Below, piece by piece: positions 34,546 through 43,990 of a DNA stretch of 64,000 nt. The DNA lies in NCBI GenBank assembly GCA_903890485.1, contig CAITBM010000111.1:1-64000 (forward strand), written 5' to 3'. The position numbers and the translations under genes were made by a program. The stretch's first letter is position 1. Each line of letters begins with the position of its first letter. The notes beneath the pieces are model-generated. The model made no database searches and was not told the DNA's origin. It saw only the letters and a list, made by a program, of their open reading frames with translations. Origin of the DNA: an uncultured Opitutaceae bacterium. Lineage in GTDB: Bacteria > Verrucomicrobiota > Verrucomicrobiia > Opitutales > Opitutaceae.

Positions 34546-35463
34546 CTAAGTTTCCGCCTTTTCTAGGGTAAGGGCCTGATATAGAGCATCCTCTAGATTT
34601 GGATACCTGAAAGGATACCCGGCCCGGACGAGCTTCAGGGGAACGACGTGCGTGCTGGCAAGCAGGACCTCGTCGGTGATTTCCCCGTAAAGGAGGCGAA
34701 GCAGGAACCGCGGAAGCGGCATGGGAAGCTGACGCCCGTAGATTCGTCCCAGCGCCCGCGTGAACCCGGAGTTCATCACCGAGGTCGGCGAAACCACGTT
34801 CACCGGGCCCGAAAGCGATGCTTGGGTGAGCGCGAAACGGATCGCGCCGACGGCGTCCTCGATCTCGATCCAGCTCATCCACTGGCGCCCGGAGCCCATG
34901 GGGCACCCCAGTCCCGCCTTATAGAAGGGCGCCACGCGGTTGAGGAGCCCCCCCTTGCCGGAGAGGATGATGCCAAAGCGAAGGCAGACAACCCGCGTCC
35001 CGAATTCGGAGGCCACCAACGCCGCGCCCTCCCAGTCGCGGCAAAGGTCGACCAGGAACCCATTTCCCGGGCCGCTCGATTCGGTGAGTTCCAGATTGCC
35101 CCTGTCCCCGTAGATGCCTGTCGCCGACGCGCTCACAAAAATGGCGGGGCGCCTCCCGCCGCCCTCAGGGTCAAAAATCCGGGCTAGGGCCTGCGTGGCA
35201 TCAATACGGCTGCTCCGGAGCTCATTCTTTCGCTTGCGGGACCACCGAGCCAGGGCCAGGTCCTCTCCGCAGAGGTTGATGACTGCATCAGCCGAGCGGC
35301 ACGCCTCGAGAGGAATCTCACCGGCTGCGGGATACCAGGCCAGTTCGTCGGGTTCGACCGCGGCACGCCTCACGAGCCGGACGACTTCGTGTCCGTCAGA
35401 CCTGAGCGCGGCGACCGCCGCCTTTCCGATCAAGCCGGAGGCCCCTGCAACAAGGATCCTCAT
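34546..35463 (-). CDS. TIGR01777-family (SDR39U1-type) epimerase
   Basis: 305 aa from ATG 35463. Atypical SDR of the YfcH/SulA family: GASGLIGKAAVAAL, the signature NLCGEDLALARWSRKRKNEL, SASATGIYGDRG, and the C-terminal ARAYGRQLPMP-like IYGRQLPMPLPRF and DEVLLASTHVVPLKLVRAGYPFRYP. The last block is the DUF1731 domain typical of the family. The physiological substrate is unknown. It often sits near photolyase or cell-division genes; here photolyase is just upstream on the same strand (70 bp). Confidence 0.88.
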   Translation of the reverse strand: MRILVAGASGLIGKAAVAALRSDGHEVVRLVRRAAVEPDELAWYPAAGEIPLEACRSADAVINLCGEDLALARWSRKRKNELRSSRIDATQALARIFDPEGGGRRPAIFVSASATGIYGDRGNLELTESSGPGNGFLVDLCRDWEGAALVASEFGTRVVCLRFGIILSGKGGLLNRVAPFYKAGLGCPMGSGRQWMSWIEIEDAVGAIRFALTQASLSGPVNVVSPTSVMNSGFTRALGRIYGRQLPMPLPRFLLRLLYGEITDEVLLASTHVVPLKLVRAGYPFRYPNLEDALYQALTLEKAET

Positions 35464-35532
35464 AGGCTTTTCATTGTGACCTGGCCCATGTACCGATCCC
35501 AATCGACCCCCCGGAAAGTGCAAGCGTCACGC

Positions 35533-36987
35533 TTACGTTTTTCCACGCAGGGCCTTGAACGCGCCGAGCGCAGCGGCCCGCGCCGCCGCATGGTCGACAA
35601 TCGGCTTCGGGTACGTCTCGCCCAAGCGAACACCGGCACCGGCGAGGACCTCGGACGGCGCCTCCCACGGCGCATGGATGTGCTTTGGCGAAAGGCCCCC
35701 GAGTTCAGGAACCCAGCGGCGCACATAGTGCCCGTCGGGGTCGAACTTCAGGCCCTGGGTGACCGGCGCGAAAATGCGGAAGTATGGCGCCGCGTCCGCC
35801 CCGCAACCGGCGCTCCACTGCCACCCCAGCGTGTTGCTCGCCAAGTCGGCATCCACCAATGTATTCCAAAACCACCCTGCGCCTTCGGGCCACGCAATCC
35901 TCAGGTGTTTCACAAGGAAGGAGGCGACGATCATTCTCACCCGGTTATGCATCCAACCGGTCGTCCAGAGCTGCCGCATGCCTGCGTCGACGATCGGGTA
36001 TCCCGTCTTTCCCTTGGTCCAGGCCTTTAACATCAAGCCGCCCGGGTCCTTGGCCCATGCAAACCGCCTGAAGTCGGGCCTGAGGGGCGACTCCGGCGTC
36101 GTCGGGAAGTGAAACAGGAGGTGGTGGGCGAATTCCCGCCACCCAATCTCTCGAAGGAAAACCTCCGCTCCCGCGCTCGGGGGAAATACGCCGGACTCGG
36201 TCGAGAGCGAATTTACCGCCGCCCATGCCTGACGGGGGCTGAGTTCACCAAAATGGAGAAAGGGTGAAAGCATCGATGTCCCGTCGAGGTCCGGCCTGTT
36301 GCGCTGCTCGTCGTAGGGTTCGAGCGACGTCGACACGAAATGCTTGAGGCGGCGGGCGGCGCCCGCCTCGCCCGGCTCCCAGGTTCCCGCGATTCCCGCA
36401 TCCCACCTCACCGAGGGGAGGAGGCCCAGCTCAGGAAGCGGGATCGAGTCGGGCCACGAATCAAGGGACCTGCCAAACGTGTCGCTTTTCAGGACGAGGG
36501 GCACCGCAACGGGCTGCTCCAGGCAGTGCCTCCAGAACGGCGTGAAAACCTGGAAGGGACCGCCCTGTTTGTTTGCGATCGTGTGCGGCTCAAAAAGCAG
36601 CGACCCGTTGAAACTCCTGGCGTCGACGCCCGAACGTGTAAGCTCCGCCTTGATTCCCTTGTCCCTGGCTATAACCGCAGGCTCGTAGCGGCGGTTCCAA
36701 TAGACGGCCCCAGACCCCGTCGCTGCCACCAGGCGCACGAGCTCCTTAAGCGAATCCCCGCGGGCCACGACGAGGCGTGACCCCCTCTCCCTGAGCGACT
36801 CGCCGAGGGATGCGAGGGAATGGTGGAGCCACCAACGCGAGGCCCCGCCCATGGCCCACCGGCCGTCCCCCAGGTCGTCCAGGATATAGACCGGGATGAT
36901 GGGGCCTCCCCGCTCCGCCGCCGCTTTTAGCGCAGGGTTATCCCGCAGGCGAAGGTCCTGCCGAAACCAAACAATGGCCGGGGTCAC
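35533..36987 (-). CDS. phrB: Deoxyribodipyrimidine photolyase (class I, cryptochrome family)
   Basis: 484 aa from a GTG that overlaps the glgA stop (GTGA). N-terminal antenna domain IVWFRQDLRLRDNPAL. FAD-binding C-terminal region with SMLSPFLHFGELSPRQ, FLREIGWREFAHHLLFHFP, GKTGYPIVDAGMRQLWTTGWMHNRVRMIVASFLVKHL and DADLASNTLGWQWSAGCGADAAPYFRIFAP. The Trp/Asn residues around the FAD and the tryptophan electron chain positions look present. It repairs UV cyclobutane dimers with light. Confidence 0.95.
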   Translation of the reverse strand: MTPAIVWFRQDLRLRDNPALKAAAERGGPIIPVYILDDLGDGRWAMGGASRWWLHHSLASLGESLRERGSRLVVARGDSLKELVRLVAATGSGAVYWNRRYEPAVIARDKGIKAELTRSGVDARSFNGSLLFEPHTIANKQGGPFQVFTPFWRHCLEQPVAVPLVLKSDTFGRSLDSWPDSIPLPELGLLPSVRWDAGIAGTWEPGEAGAARRLKHFVSTSLEPYDEQRNRPDLDGTSMLSPFLHFGELSPRQAWAAVNSLSTESGVFPPSAGAEVFLREIGWREFAHHLLFHFPTTPESPLRPDFRRFAWAKDPGGLMLKAWTKGKTGYPIVDAGMRQLWTTGWMHNRVRMIVASFLVKHLRIAWPEGAGWFWNTLVDADLASNTLGWQWSAGCGADAAPYFRIFAPVTQGLKFDPDGHYVRRWVPELGGLSPKHIHAPWEAPSEVLAGAGVRLGETYPKPIVDHAAARAAALGAFKALRGKT

Positions 36988-38426
36988 AGGGCGTCGCGGT
37001 AGAGCGTCTCGTAGGCCAACGCCGCCGTCTTCCAGCTGAAGTCGCGGGCCATCCCACGCTGCTGGACGGCCCCATAACGGGCCTTGTCGTCATAGAGACG
37101 CAGGGCCCGCTCCAGGGCGCCCCTCAGTTCGAGGGCATTGGGAGCGCACATGACTCCCGTTCCGTTAACCGGGTCCTCGTCGGCGTCCCGCACCGTGTCG
37201 AAAAGGCCGCCCACGCGGCTGACGATCGGCACCGTACCGTACACCTGGGAGTACATCTGGTTCAACCCACACGGCTCAAAGAGGGAGGGCATGACAAAGA
37301 AGTCGCTCCCCGACTCGATCAAGTGGCTCATCGTCTCATCGTGCTTGGGGCAAACGAAGACCTTGTCCGGATAGCTTAGCGCGATCTTCTTGAGGGCGTC
37401 CTCCATGCGTTTTTCGCCCGCACCAAGGATCACGAAGCGGCACATCTTGCCCGTGAAGAAATCGGCATTGGCCAGCACCAGGTCGATCCCCTTCTGCTCG
37501 GTCAAGCGGCAGATCATCCCGAAGATCGGACCCTGGAAAGCGGGGTCGAAGCCGCACACCTTCAAGAGCTCCGCCTTGCAGGCCCGCTTTCCCGCGAGGT
37601 CCGAGGCCGTGTAGCGGGCGGGGATCAGCTTGTCCGAAGCCGGGTTCCACACGGCCGAGTCCACGCCGTTGATCAGCCCGGAAAGGTCGTCGATCCGGGT
37701 CTGCACGACACCCTCAAGGCCGCACCCGAACTCAGGGGTCTGGATCTCCTTGGCGTAGCGGGGGCTGACCGTCGTCACGCGGTCGGCAAAGAGGATACCG
37801 GCCTTCATGAAATTCACCTGACCGTAGTATTCGAGCCCATCCATGCTGAACAGCTCGTCGGGGAGATTCGTCCTCGGGTAGCAGGCCGCCGAGAAGAGCC
37901 CCTGGAAAGCGATGTTGTGGATCGTGAAGACCGTCTTCATGCCAAGCGTCACGCCAAAGCGCCGCTCCGCCTCCCTCAAGAGAAGGGGAAGGAGCGCAGT
38001 CTGCCAATCGTGCGCATGGACGATGTCGGCGCCCAAGTCCGCCAAGCGCATGGTCTCGACGACAGCCTTGCAGAAGAAGATGAAACGGTCGGAGTTGTCC
38101 TCGTAGTCCCGCTCCCCGTTGCCGTAAGGATACTTCCGGTCGTAGAATTCATCCCGGACGATGAGAAACACCGTCAGGTTCTTGCTCGGGGAGAACGAGT
38201 ACACATCGCCGGACAGGTATTGGTCACCCATCTCGACCTTGAGCCGGAACTTCCGCTCGGCCTTGGCGGCTAGTGGGTGAGCGAGGGCGCCCCTATATCC
38301 GGGCAGGAAAACGGACACCTCGTGCCCGAGCTGTGCGAACGTTCCCGTTAGGGCTCCGACGGCGTCCGCGAGGCCTCCCGTCTTCATGTAGGGGAACAGT
38401 TCACTCGCCGCGTGGACGATCTTCAT
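36984..38426 (-). CDS. glgA: Glycogen synthase
   Basis: 480 aa from ATG 38426 (MKIVHAASELFPYMKTGG). The ADP-glucose-binding KTGGLAD motif is near residue 15; GT5 marks are HAHDWQTALLPLL, TIHNIAFQGLF, GLINGVDSAVWNP, ICRLTEQKGIDLVL and the C-terminal E-x7-E nucleotide site in PSLFEPCGLNQMYSQVYGTVPIVSRVGGL. It elongates alpha-1,4-glucan from ADP-glucose. It is upstream of phrB with a 4-nt overlap, so they share a transcript. Confidence 0.95.
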   Translation of the reverse strand: MKIVHAASELFPYMKTGGLADAVGALTGTFAQLGHEVSVFLPGYRGALAHPLAAKAERKFRLKVEMGDQYLSGDVYSFSPSKNLTVFLIVRDEFYDRKYPYGNGERDYEDNSDRFIFFCKAVVETMRLADLGADIVHAHDWQTALLPLLLREAERRFGVTLGMKTVFTIHNIAFQGLFSAACYPRTNLPDELFSMDGLEYYGQVNFMKAGILFADRVTTVSPRYAKEIQTPEFGCGLEGVVQTRIDDLSGLINGVDSAVWNPASDKLIPARYTASDLAGKRACKAELLKVCGFDPAFQGPIFGMICRLTEQKGIDLVLANADFFTGKMCRFVILGAGEKRMEDALKKIALSYPDKVFVCPKHDETMSHLIESGSDFFVMPSLFEPCGLNQMYSQVYGTVPIVSRVGGLFDTVRDADEDPVNGTGVMCAPNALELRGALERALRLYDDKARYGAVQQRGMARDFSWKTAALAYETLYRDAL

Positions 38427-38575
38427 GGGAGGGGGGATAGATACTCTAGCACGACCCACTCATTGTCGAGTCCAAGAGGGTATCAAAAGCCAATCCGCTT
38501 AATCCACTCGCCAATTGCGGGGGTTTGGGCGAGGGTGGTACCGGCTGACCCGCCGAATGCGAGTCCCACTAAGAA

Positions 38576-40633
38576 ATGTCCAATACCAAGTCGGGCCGCA
38601 AGGGCCCACAGGCCGATGACTCAGTCAAAGGCGTAATCCAATTCAGAGCAGGCGGCTCCGCCTTTATCATCGTAGGGGGCAACCGCGACGAACCCTCGGT
38701 CCAGGTGTCCCCAGACGACACCGGGGTCGCCCTACCGGGAGACACCGTGGTCGCACGGATCTACCATGGAGTAGCCGGCAAGCGCCCCGGAGAGCGCGTC
38801 GGCCGCGTGAGCCAGATCCTCGAAAGGGCGCATACGACCATCGTGGGCGACCTGCGCCGCGAGGGCAGAAATTTCGTCGTGGCGCCCGACGATCCGCGGT
38901 TCGTGTATGAAATCGCCGTCCCCGACCCCGCCAGGTCATCGGTGAAACCCGCGCCCCACCCCGGCGACAAGGTCGTCGTCAAGCTGGGCGAGTGGCGCCG
39001 GCGCGAGCAGCCCCTGATGGGCGAGATCGTTGACCGCCTCGGTCGGACCCACGAGCCAAGGGCGGAACTGCTCGGCATCTTCATCAAGCACGGACTGGAG
39101 CCCAATTTCCCCCATGACGTCGAGCGCGAGGCATCCGGCCTGCCCGACCGGGTCGCAGCCAAGGAGACGGAGGGCCGCCGCGACTACCGCAAGATTCCCG
39201 TATTCACGATCGATCCGGACGACGCCAAGGATTTCGACGACGCCCTCTCGATCGAGGACCTGGGCAACGGCCACACCCGCGTGGGGATTCATATCGCTGA
39301 CGTTTCGACCTATGTGAAGCACGGCACGGCGATCGACAGGGAGGCCCGTAAGAGGGGCAACTCGACCTATCTGGTGGGGACCGTGATTCCCATGCTTCCC
39401 GAGAAGCTCTCCAACGGGCTCTGCTCGCTGGTCGAGGCCCAGGACCGGCTGTGCAAGGCCGTGTTCCTCACCTTCGGACCCGACTACCGCATCAAGGAGA
39501 CCGACTACGCGAACACCGTGATCCGCAGCCGGAAGCGCCTCACCTACAAACAGGCCTATGCGCTCCTCTTTGAGGACAATCTCGAGAAGATCAGGGCCAT
39601 GCCGGTCCCCCCGAAGCACCAGACGGGCTCCACGGGCCGCGCGCTTCGCGAGCTCGAGGACTGGGAGCTGGAGGACCTCCAGGCCTGGATCCGCGCGCTA
39701 TGGAGGATCGCCAGCTCCCTTCGACGCGACCGCATGAGCCACGGAAGCCTCGACCTGGACATGCCCGAGACAAAGATCTTCGTGGACCCCCAGGGGTACG
39801 CCGACCGCCTCGAGCGGATCGAGCAGGACGAGAGCCACCAGCTGATCGAGGAGTTCATGCTGGCGGCCAATGAGGCCGTTGCGCGACTCACCCGGACCCA
39901 GCGCCTGCCGTCCCTCTACCGCGTCCATGACCAGCCCGATGCGGAGAAGCTCAACGACTACCGCGAATTCGTTGCCACCTTCGGGATCAAGGTGGGGGAC
40001 CTGAGCCGACGCGAGGAGGTGGTGAAGCTCCTCGCCATCCTGAAGACGCATCCCCAGGGCTACACCCTGAGGACCCAGTTCCTCAGGAGCCTAAAGAAGG
40101 CGTGCTACCGGGCGACCCCCGACGGCCACTTCGGGCTCCACAAGAAGGACTACACCCACTTCACCTCGCCCATCCGCCGGTACTCCGACTTGGTCGTGCA
40201 CCAGGTCCTGCAGTCCTACCTGAACCGCAAGGCCGACGGCGGGGCCGTGCGCCACGATGTGAAGGGGATCACCCAGCTCGCCGACCACCTGAGCGAGACC
40301 GAGATCAACTCGACCGAGGCGGAGCGGGAGAGCGTGAAGATCAAGCTCCTCGAGTTCTTCGAGCGTGAGCTGGCAAAAAAGAAACGGACCGCCTTCGCCG
40401 CCGTGATCACCGACGTCCGCCGCCACGGCTTCTTCATTGAACTTGTCGAGTCGATGACCTTCGGCTTCATCTCGGCGGACGCGCTCGGGGATGACTACTA
40501 CCAGCTCAACCAGGAGGGAAACGCCCTCGTCGGCCGCAGGAAGCACCGGACCTACGAGCTGAACGGGAGGCTGGACGTCGTGGTCGACAAGGTGGACCGG
40601 TTCAAGCGAATCATTGATTTTCGGCCCGCCTGA
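38576..40633 (+). CDS. rnr: Ribonuclease R
   Basis: 685 aa. Cold-shock domains (about 15-165) precede the RNB catalytic domain. RNB marks: FTIDPDDAKDFDDALSIE (metal-binding Asp cluster), HIADVSTYVKHGTAID, RGNSTYLVGTVIPMLPEKLSNGLCSL, DMPETKIFVDPQG, EEFMLAANEAVA, and HFTSPIRRYSDLVVHQVL. A C-terminal S1 domain (AAVITDVRRHGFFIELVE) follows. There is no long Lys-rich tail, so it is a short RNase R. It degrades structured RNA 3' to 5'. Followed at 18 bp by the unknown 40652 gene. Confidence 0.95.
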   Translation: MSNTKSGRKGPQADDSVKGVIQFRAGGSAFIIVGGNRDEPSVQVSPDDTGVALPGDTVVARIYHGVAGKRPGERVGRVSQILERAHTTIVGDLRREGRNFVVAPDDPRFVYEIAVPDPARSSVKPAPHPGDKVVVKLGEWRRREQPLMGEIVDRLGRTHEPRAELLGIFIKHGLEPNFPHDVEREASGLPDRVAAKETEGRRDYRKIPVFTIDPDDAKDFDDALSIEDLGNGHTRVGIHIADVSTYVKHGTAIDREARKRGNSTYLVGTVIPMLPEKLSNGLCSLVEAQDRLCKAVFLTFGPDYRIKETDYANTVIRSRKRLTYKQAYALLFEDNLEKIRAMPVPPKHQTGSTGRALRELEDWELEDLQAWIRALWRIASSLRRDRMSHGSLDLDMPETKIFVDPQGYADRLERIEQDESHQLIEEFMLAANEAVARLTRTQRLPSLYRVHDQPDAEKLNDYREFVATFGIKVGDLSRREEVVKLLAILKTHPQGYTLRTQFLRSLKKACYRATPDGHFGLHKKDYTHFTSPIRRYSDLVVHQVLQSYLNRKADGGAVRHDVKGITQLADHLSETEINSTEAERESVKIKLLEFFERELAKKKRTAFAAVITDVRRHGFFIELVESMTFGFISADALGDDYYQLNQEGNALVGRRKHRTYELNGRLDVVVDKVDRFKRIIDFRPA

Positions 40634-40651
40634 AACTCATTCTAGCCAACG

Positions 40652-41182
40652 ATGAAAAACTACGATTTCCCAGCCCAGTTCCTAGCCCTGTACGGCCAAG
40701 CGGTGGCCCTCTATGCCAAAGGCCAGAGGGGCGCGGACACTTTCTTCGACAAGGAGCAGTCGACTTGGCTTGTCTCAAACGGCATCGCGGCGCAGCACCT
40801 GTATGACTACGCCGAGGACGAGAACTCCGGGGGAGAGCCAGGGTTCGGGCACGCGCTGTCGATCGAGACGATCCGCCGCGACTTTTTCATCAATGTCCAG
40901 AAGGGGCGTCCGTCGATGGCCGTGCTCGACGAATCCAAGATGCCCGCCAAAGCCGACGCCGTTAAGGGGATAGAGTGGCTTCCGCGCATCATTCCCAAGG
41001 CCAAGGCGAAGCTCCGGGGGGAATTGCCGGCCAGCCTGATGTACTGCTGCGGAGGCGACAGGCGGTTTTTCAAGGCCCACGACATCCTGCCGTCCGAGTT
41101 CCTCACCCTGATCTGGAGAAACGGGGACAACGACGCGGCGACCGTTGACTGGGTCGTGGCGCGGAGTGCGTCCTCCCGGTAG
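40652..41182 (+). CDS. Hypothetical cytosolic protein
   Basis: 176 aa, no signal peptide. Visible blocks: FPAQFLALYGQAVALYAKGQRGADTFF, AQHLYDYAEDENSGGEPGFGHALSIETIRRDFFINVQ, GIEWLPRIIPKAKAKLRGELPASLMYCCGGDRRFFK and LTLIWRNGDNDAATVDWVV. Proteins of this size with a Y-C-C-G-G-D-R-x-F block recur in Verrucomicrobia, but I cannot name the family. It lies 18 bp after rnr on the same strand and is probably co-transcribed. Function unknown. Confidence 0.65.
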   Translation: MKNYDFPAQFLALYGQAVALYAKGQRGADTFFDKEQSTWLVSNGIAAQHLYDYAEDENSGGEPGFGHALSIETIRRDFFINVQKGRPSMAVLDESKMPAKADAVKGIEWLPRIIPKAKAKLRGELPASLMYCCGGDRRFFKAHDILPSEFLTLIWRNGDNDAATVDWVVARSASSR

Positions 41183-41194
41183 GCCTCGGCCCGC

Positions 41195-43384
41195 CTAGAG
41201 GAGCTCGCCTTGCCGGCTGTCGGAGCCTGCGGGCGGGGGCGTGACGCCGATGAATCGGCCGTAACGCTCGATCCAGTCGTCCAACTTTCCGATGTAGTGG
41301 TCCGGGTCGTAGGGAGCCGACACGGCGTCGAAGAGGTCGATCGGGCGCGCCCTCTGCCAGTCGCTGGTCTTTCCCTTCTGCTTGGGCGTGATGAAGTAGG
41401 TCACCCGCTCCCCCATCCTTGGCCGGGGCGACATCTGCAGGGCCGCTTCCGCCGAGGCACGCCGGGGTTTGCCCCCTCCCTCGATGAAGCGCTCGTAGGC
41501 CTCGGGGTTCATCCCGAGGACCTCGCCCTTGGCAACCTCGGCAACGGGAAGCGACCGGTCGCTTAGGCGCCTGCGATAGTCCGCCAGGAGGCCGGCCGGG
41601 GAAACGGAGGTCGCACCCAGAAGGTAGTGGATCAGAGCGTCCGTAAGGCGCTTCAGGAAGGGCTCTACGCCGCGGGAGCGAAGCGCGCTTCCCCTGAGCG
41701 TCACCTTGCCCGACTCAAAGAGTGCGTAGTTCTTCGCCTTGTAGCAGAACATGGCATCGTACTTCCCGTCGAACTCCAGGTCGATGCCCGAGGGCAGGAC
41801 CGGGACGACCAGTGCCAGGAGTTCCTCAGGTTTCTCGAAGTATCGGTCCGAGGAGATGTAGATGCCGTCCGTGTCGGCCTCGAGGATTCGGCATCCCTGG
41901 CGGCCGAACTCATCAATCAGGGACTGGAGGAGCTCCCGGCCCCTGCGGGTCACCTCCGCGGCCAGGTCACCGTCGCCGAAACGGGCGCCCGAAAACCCGA
42001 GGTAGCCGTAGAACGAGTTGATCAGGATCTTGGTGGTCGCCTGCCGGGCCTTCGCCTCCGCCCTCTCCTCCTCTGTCGGCGCGGTGCGCGCCAGCTGCTT
42101 GTATTTGAGGCGGTACTCGAGCAGGTGCCTCAGGAGCGGGATGAAGACGCCGAGCGAATCGTTCGAGGGATTGCGCCCGATGTTGAGAAGAAGGCTCGGG
42201 TAGAGTGAGGCGACGTCGAAGTGGAGCACATGCCGGAACACGCCCTCATTGAAGCTGCGGGTATAGCCCCCGTCGAAGGGCCGGATCTCGGGGGGCTGGG
42301 GGCACGACTGCCTCGCGTGGTAGTACTCCTCGAGGAAAAGCAGATCGATCTTCACGGTCGTCCCCCGGAGCGTCGCCTCCTGCAGCGGGATGGGAAACGT
42401 CCTCGCCTGCTCAAAATAGGTCGGCAGCAGCAGGTCCGAGAGCCCCTGGGTTTCCCTCAGGTCATCTTCCAAATATGCGCAGAACCTGTCGCGGTCTGTC
42501 CGGAACACCTCCGCGATCCGGCTGCCCTCTATGTAGGTGCGTTTGTCGCCTTCCTCGTCGGTGATACCGAAATGGATCGCCACCTCCTTCAGTCCGTAGG
42601 AGTTGAGCTCGCGGGTGCTGATGTCATTGAGGAGGGCAAGAAGGTAGGTGTCGACCACCGCGCGGCCGGGCAGGTCGCACCGCGGAAAATCAATCCAGCG
42701 CTCCGCGACCTTCAGCCGGCTACTGCGAAACGTCGCGCGCTGGCCAAACCGGCCCCAGGCGCAGGGGACCCGGCGCATGCGGCACCTCTGCCGGAGGTAG
42801 TCCAGGTCGAACTTGAAGATGTTGTGCCCCTCAATCACATCCGGGTCGTCCGAAGCCAGCGCATCGTTGAACCGCAGGAGGAGCGCCTTTTCCGCCGCGT
42901 CTGTCATTTCCTCAAGCAGGAGGAGCCGGTTCTTGCCTTCGCACCGCATGCCGATTGCCAGCACCCGGTCGTCGGGGTTCTCCGCATTGCTGAAGGCCCC
43001 GCCGGTCGAACCCGTTTCGATGTCGACCTGGCACCGTCTGAGCTTGGCGAAGGCCATGTCCGAGTACAGGCGCGCCCGGTTCTGGAGCAGGAACTGGCTC
43101 TCCATGGGCCGGATGACATCGACCGCGCCCGAGTCCCGCGCCGACTTGAGGAAGGCCTCGAACGCCTCGAGGGAGGAAGCCCGGGCCAATAGGCCCAGGG
43201 CAGCCCCGCCTTTCAGCCGATCAAAGGTCACACCGGCAACCGGTCCCGTGACTGAATCCAAGGGGAGCCACGCAAACGGCTCAAAGGGAAGCACCTTCTC
43301 CTGGCGACCGCCGTCGGGCCCGGCCAAGCACACCCTCGCCCTTCCCTCCCCGTCTATCCAGACGCCACAGAGCGTGCCGTCCAT
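41195..43384 (-). CDS. polB: Family-B DNA polymerase (Pol II-like)
   Basis: 729 aa, a little shorter than E. coli Pol II. 3'-5' exonuclease residues: Exo I in QVDIETGS, Exo II in GHNIFKFDLDYL and Exo III in YLEDDLRETQGL. Polymerase motif A is DVASLYPSLLL, B is KILINSFYGYLG and C is ADTDGIYIS, all catalytic residues present. It would be an auxiliary polymerase for restart or translesion work. The C-terminal ~110 residues after ITPKQKG are divergent. Convergent with the 40652 gene. No SOS-box was searched for successfully. Confidence 0.92.
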   Translation of the reverse strand: MDGTLCGVWIDGEGRARVCLAGPDGGRQEKVLPFEPFAWLPLDSVTGPVAGVTFDRLKGGAALGLLARASSLEAFEAFLKSARDSGAVDVIRPMESQFLLQNRARLYSDMAFAKLRRCQVDIETGSTGGAFSNAENPDDRVLAIGMRCEGKNRLLLLEEMTDAAEKALLLRFNDALASDDPDVIEGHNIFKFDLDYLRQRCRMRRVPCAWGRFGQRATFRSSRLKVAERWIDFPRCDLPGRAVVDTYLLALLNDISTRELNSYGLKEVAIHFGITDEEGDKRTYIEGSRIAEVFRTDRDRFCAYLEDDLRETQGLSDLLLPTYFEQARTFPIPLQEATLRGTTVKIDLLFLEEYYHARQSCPQPPEIRPFDGGYTRSFNEGVFRHVLHFDVASLYPSLLLNIGRNPSNDSLGVFIPLLRHLLEYRLKYKQLARTAPTEEERAEAKARQATTKILINSFYGYLGFSGARFGDGDLAAEVTRRGRELLQSLIDEFGRQGCRILEADTDGIYISSDRYFEKPEELLALVVPVLPSGIDLEFDGKYDAMFCYKAKNYALFESGKVTLRGSALRSRGVEPFLKRLTDALIHYLLGATSVSPAGLLADYRRRLSDRSLPVAEVAKGEVLGMNPEAYERFIEGGGKPRRASAEAALQMSPRPRMGERVTYFITPKQKGKTSDWQRARPIDLFDAVSAPYDPDHYIGKLDDWIERYGRFIGVTPPPAGSDSRQGELL

Positions 43385-43403
43385 GGCGCGGTGGGTATCC
43401 GCC

Positions 43404-43742
43404 TCAGAACGGTCGGACGAAGACCATGGCCACGGCCGTTATTGCCAGGGCGAAGGTAATCATCATGAAGAGGTCGGCCTTCGCCCTGCGGCGATAGGCA
43501 AGGCCGGTCATCGCCGAGAGGCCGAGCCAGCAAACGAGCTTCACGATCGCCCAGCCCGGAAAGCCGAGCTGGAGGCGGTGCAGCATCCCAAAACCGGTCA
43601 CCAGGATGAGGAGCGTTGCAACCCCGGTGATCATGAGCACCCGTTTCCGTGTCTCGGCAGGCGCCGCGAAGGCGTAGAAAGTGTAGCCGAGGAGCACGAT
43701 GATCGAGCTCAGATGCAACACGAGGTAGGTATTGAGTGACAT
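43404..43742 (-). CDS. Small four-helix membrane protein
   Basis: 112 aa from ATG 43742. Four membrane spans: YLVLHLSSIIVLLGYTFYAF, VLMITGVATLLILVTGFGML, AIVKLVCWLGLSAMTGLAY and FMMITFALAITAVAMVFV. A conserved His in the first span (H10) and in FGMLHRLQ recall haem- or quinone-linked membrane proteins of the SirB/CopD-like group, but this is only a hint. It lies 19 bp before polB on the same strand. Confidence 0.65.
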   Translation of the reverse strand: MSLNTYLVLHLSSIIVLLGYTFYAFAAPAETRKRVLMITGVATLLILVTGFGMLHRLQLGFPGWAIVKLVCWLGLSAMTGLAYRRRAKADLFMMITFALAITAVAMVFVRPF

Positions 43743-43990
43743 GATGTTAGGTTGATCTGGAAAATGAAAAAGACACCCCACCTGTGCCGTATGCCCAAAG
43801 GCTCAAGACCTTTTCATGTCAAGGTGGGCGCCTCCGTCGCGGCGTTTGCTTTCCGGTTTACGGCCTAGCAGCTTCCGCGGCGGGTTTGGCTCCCGTAATG
43901 TTTCCAAGGCAAAGAGCAGTTATTGAAAGCACCTCGAACACTGCAGGGTGTCTGGGGTTGAGTTTGGGAGCTACCCGCCCACCGTCAAGT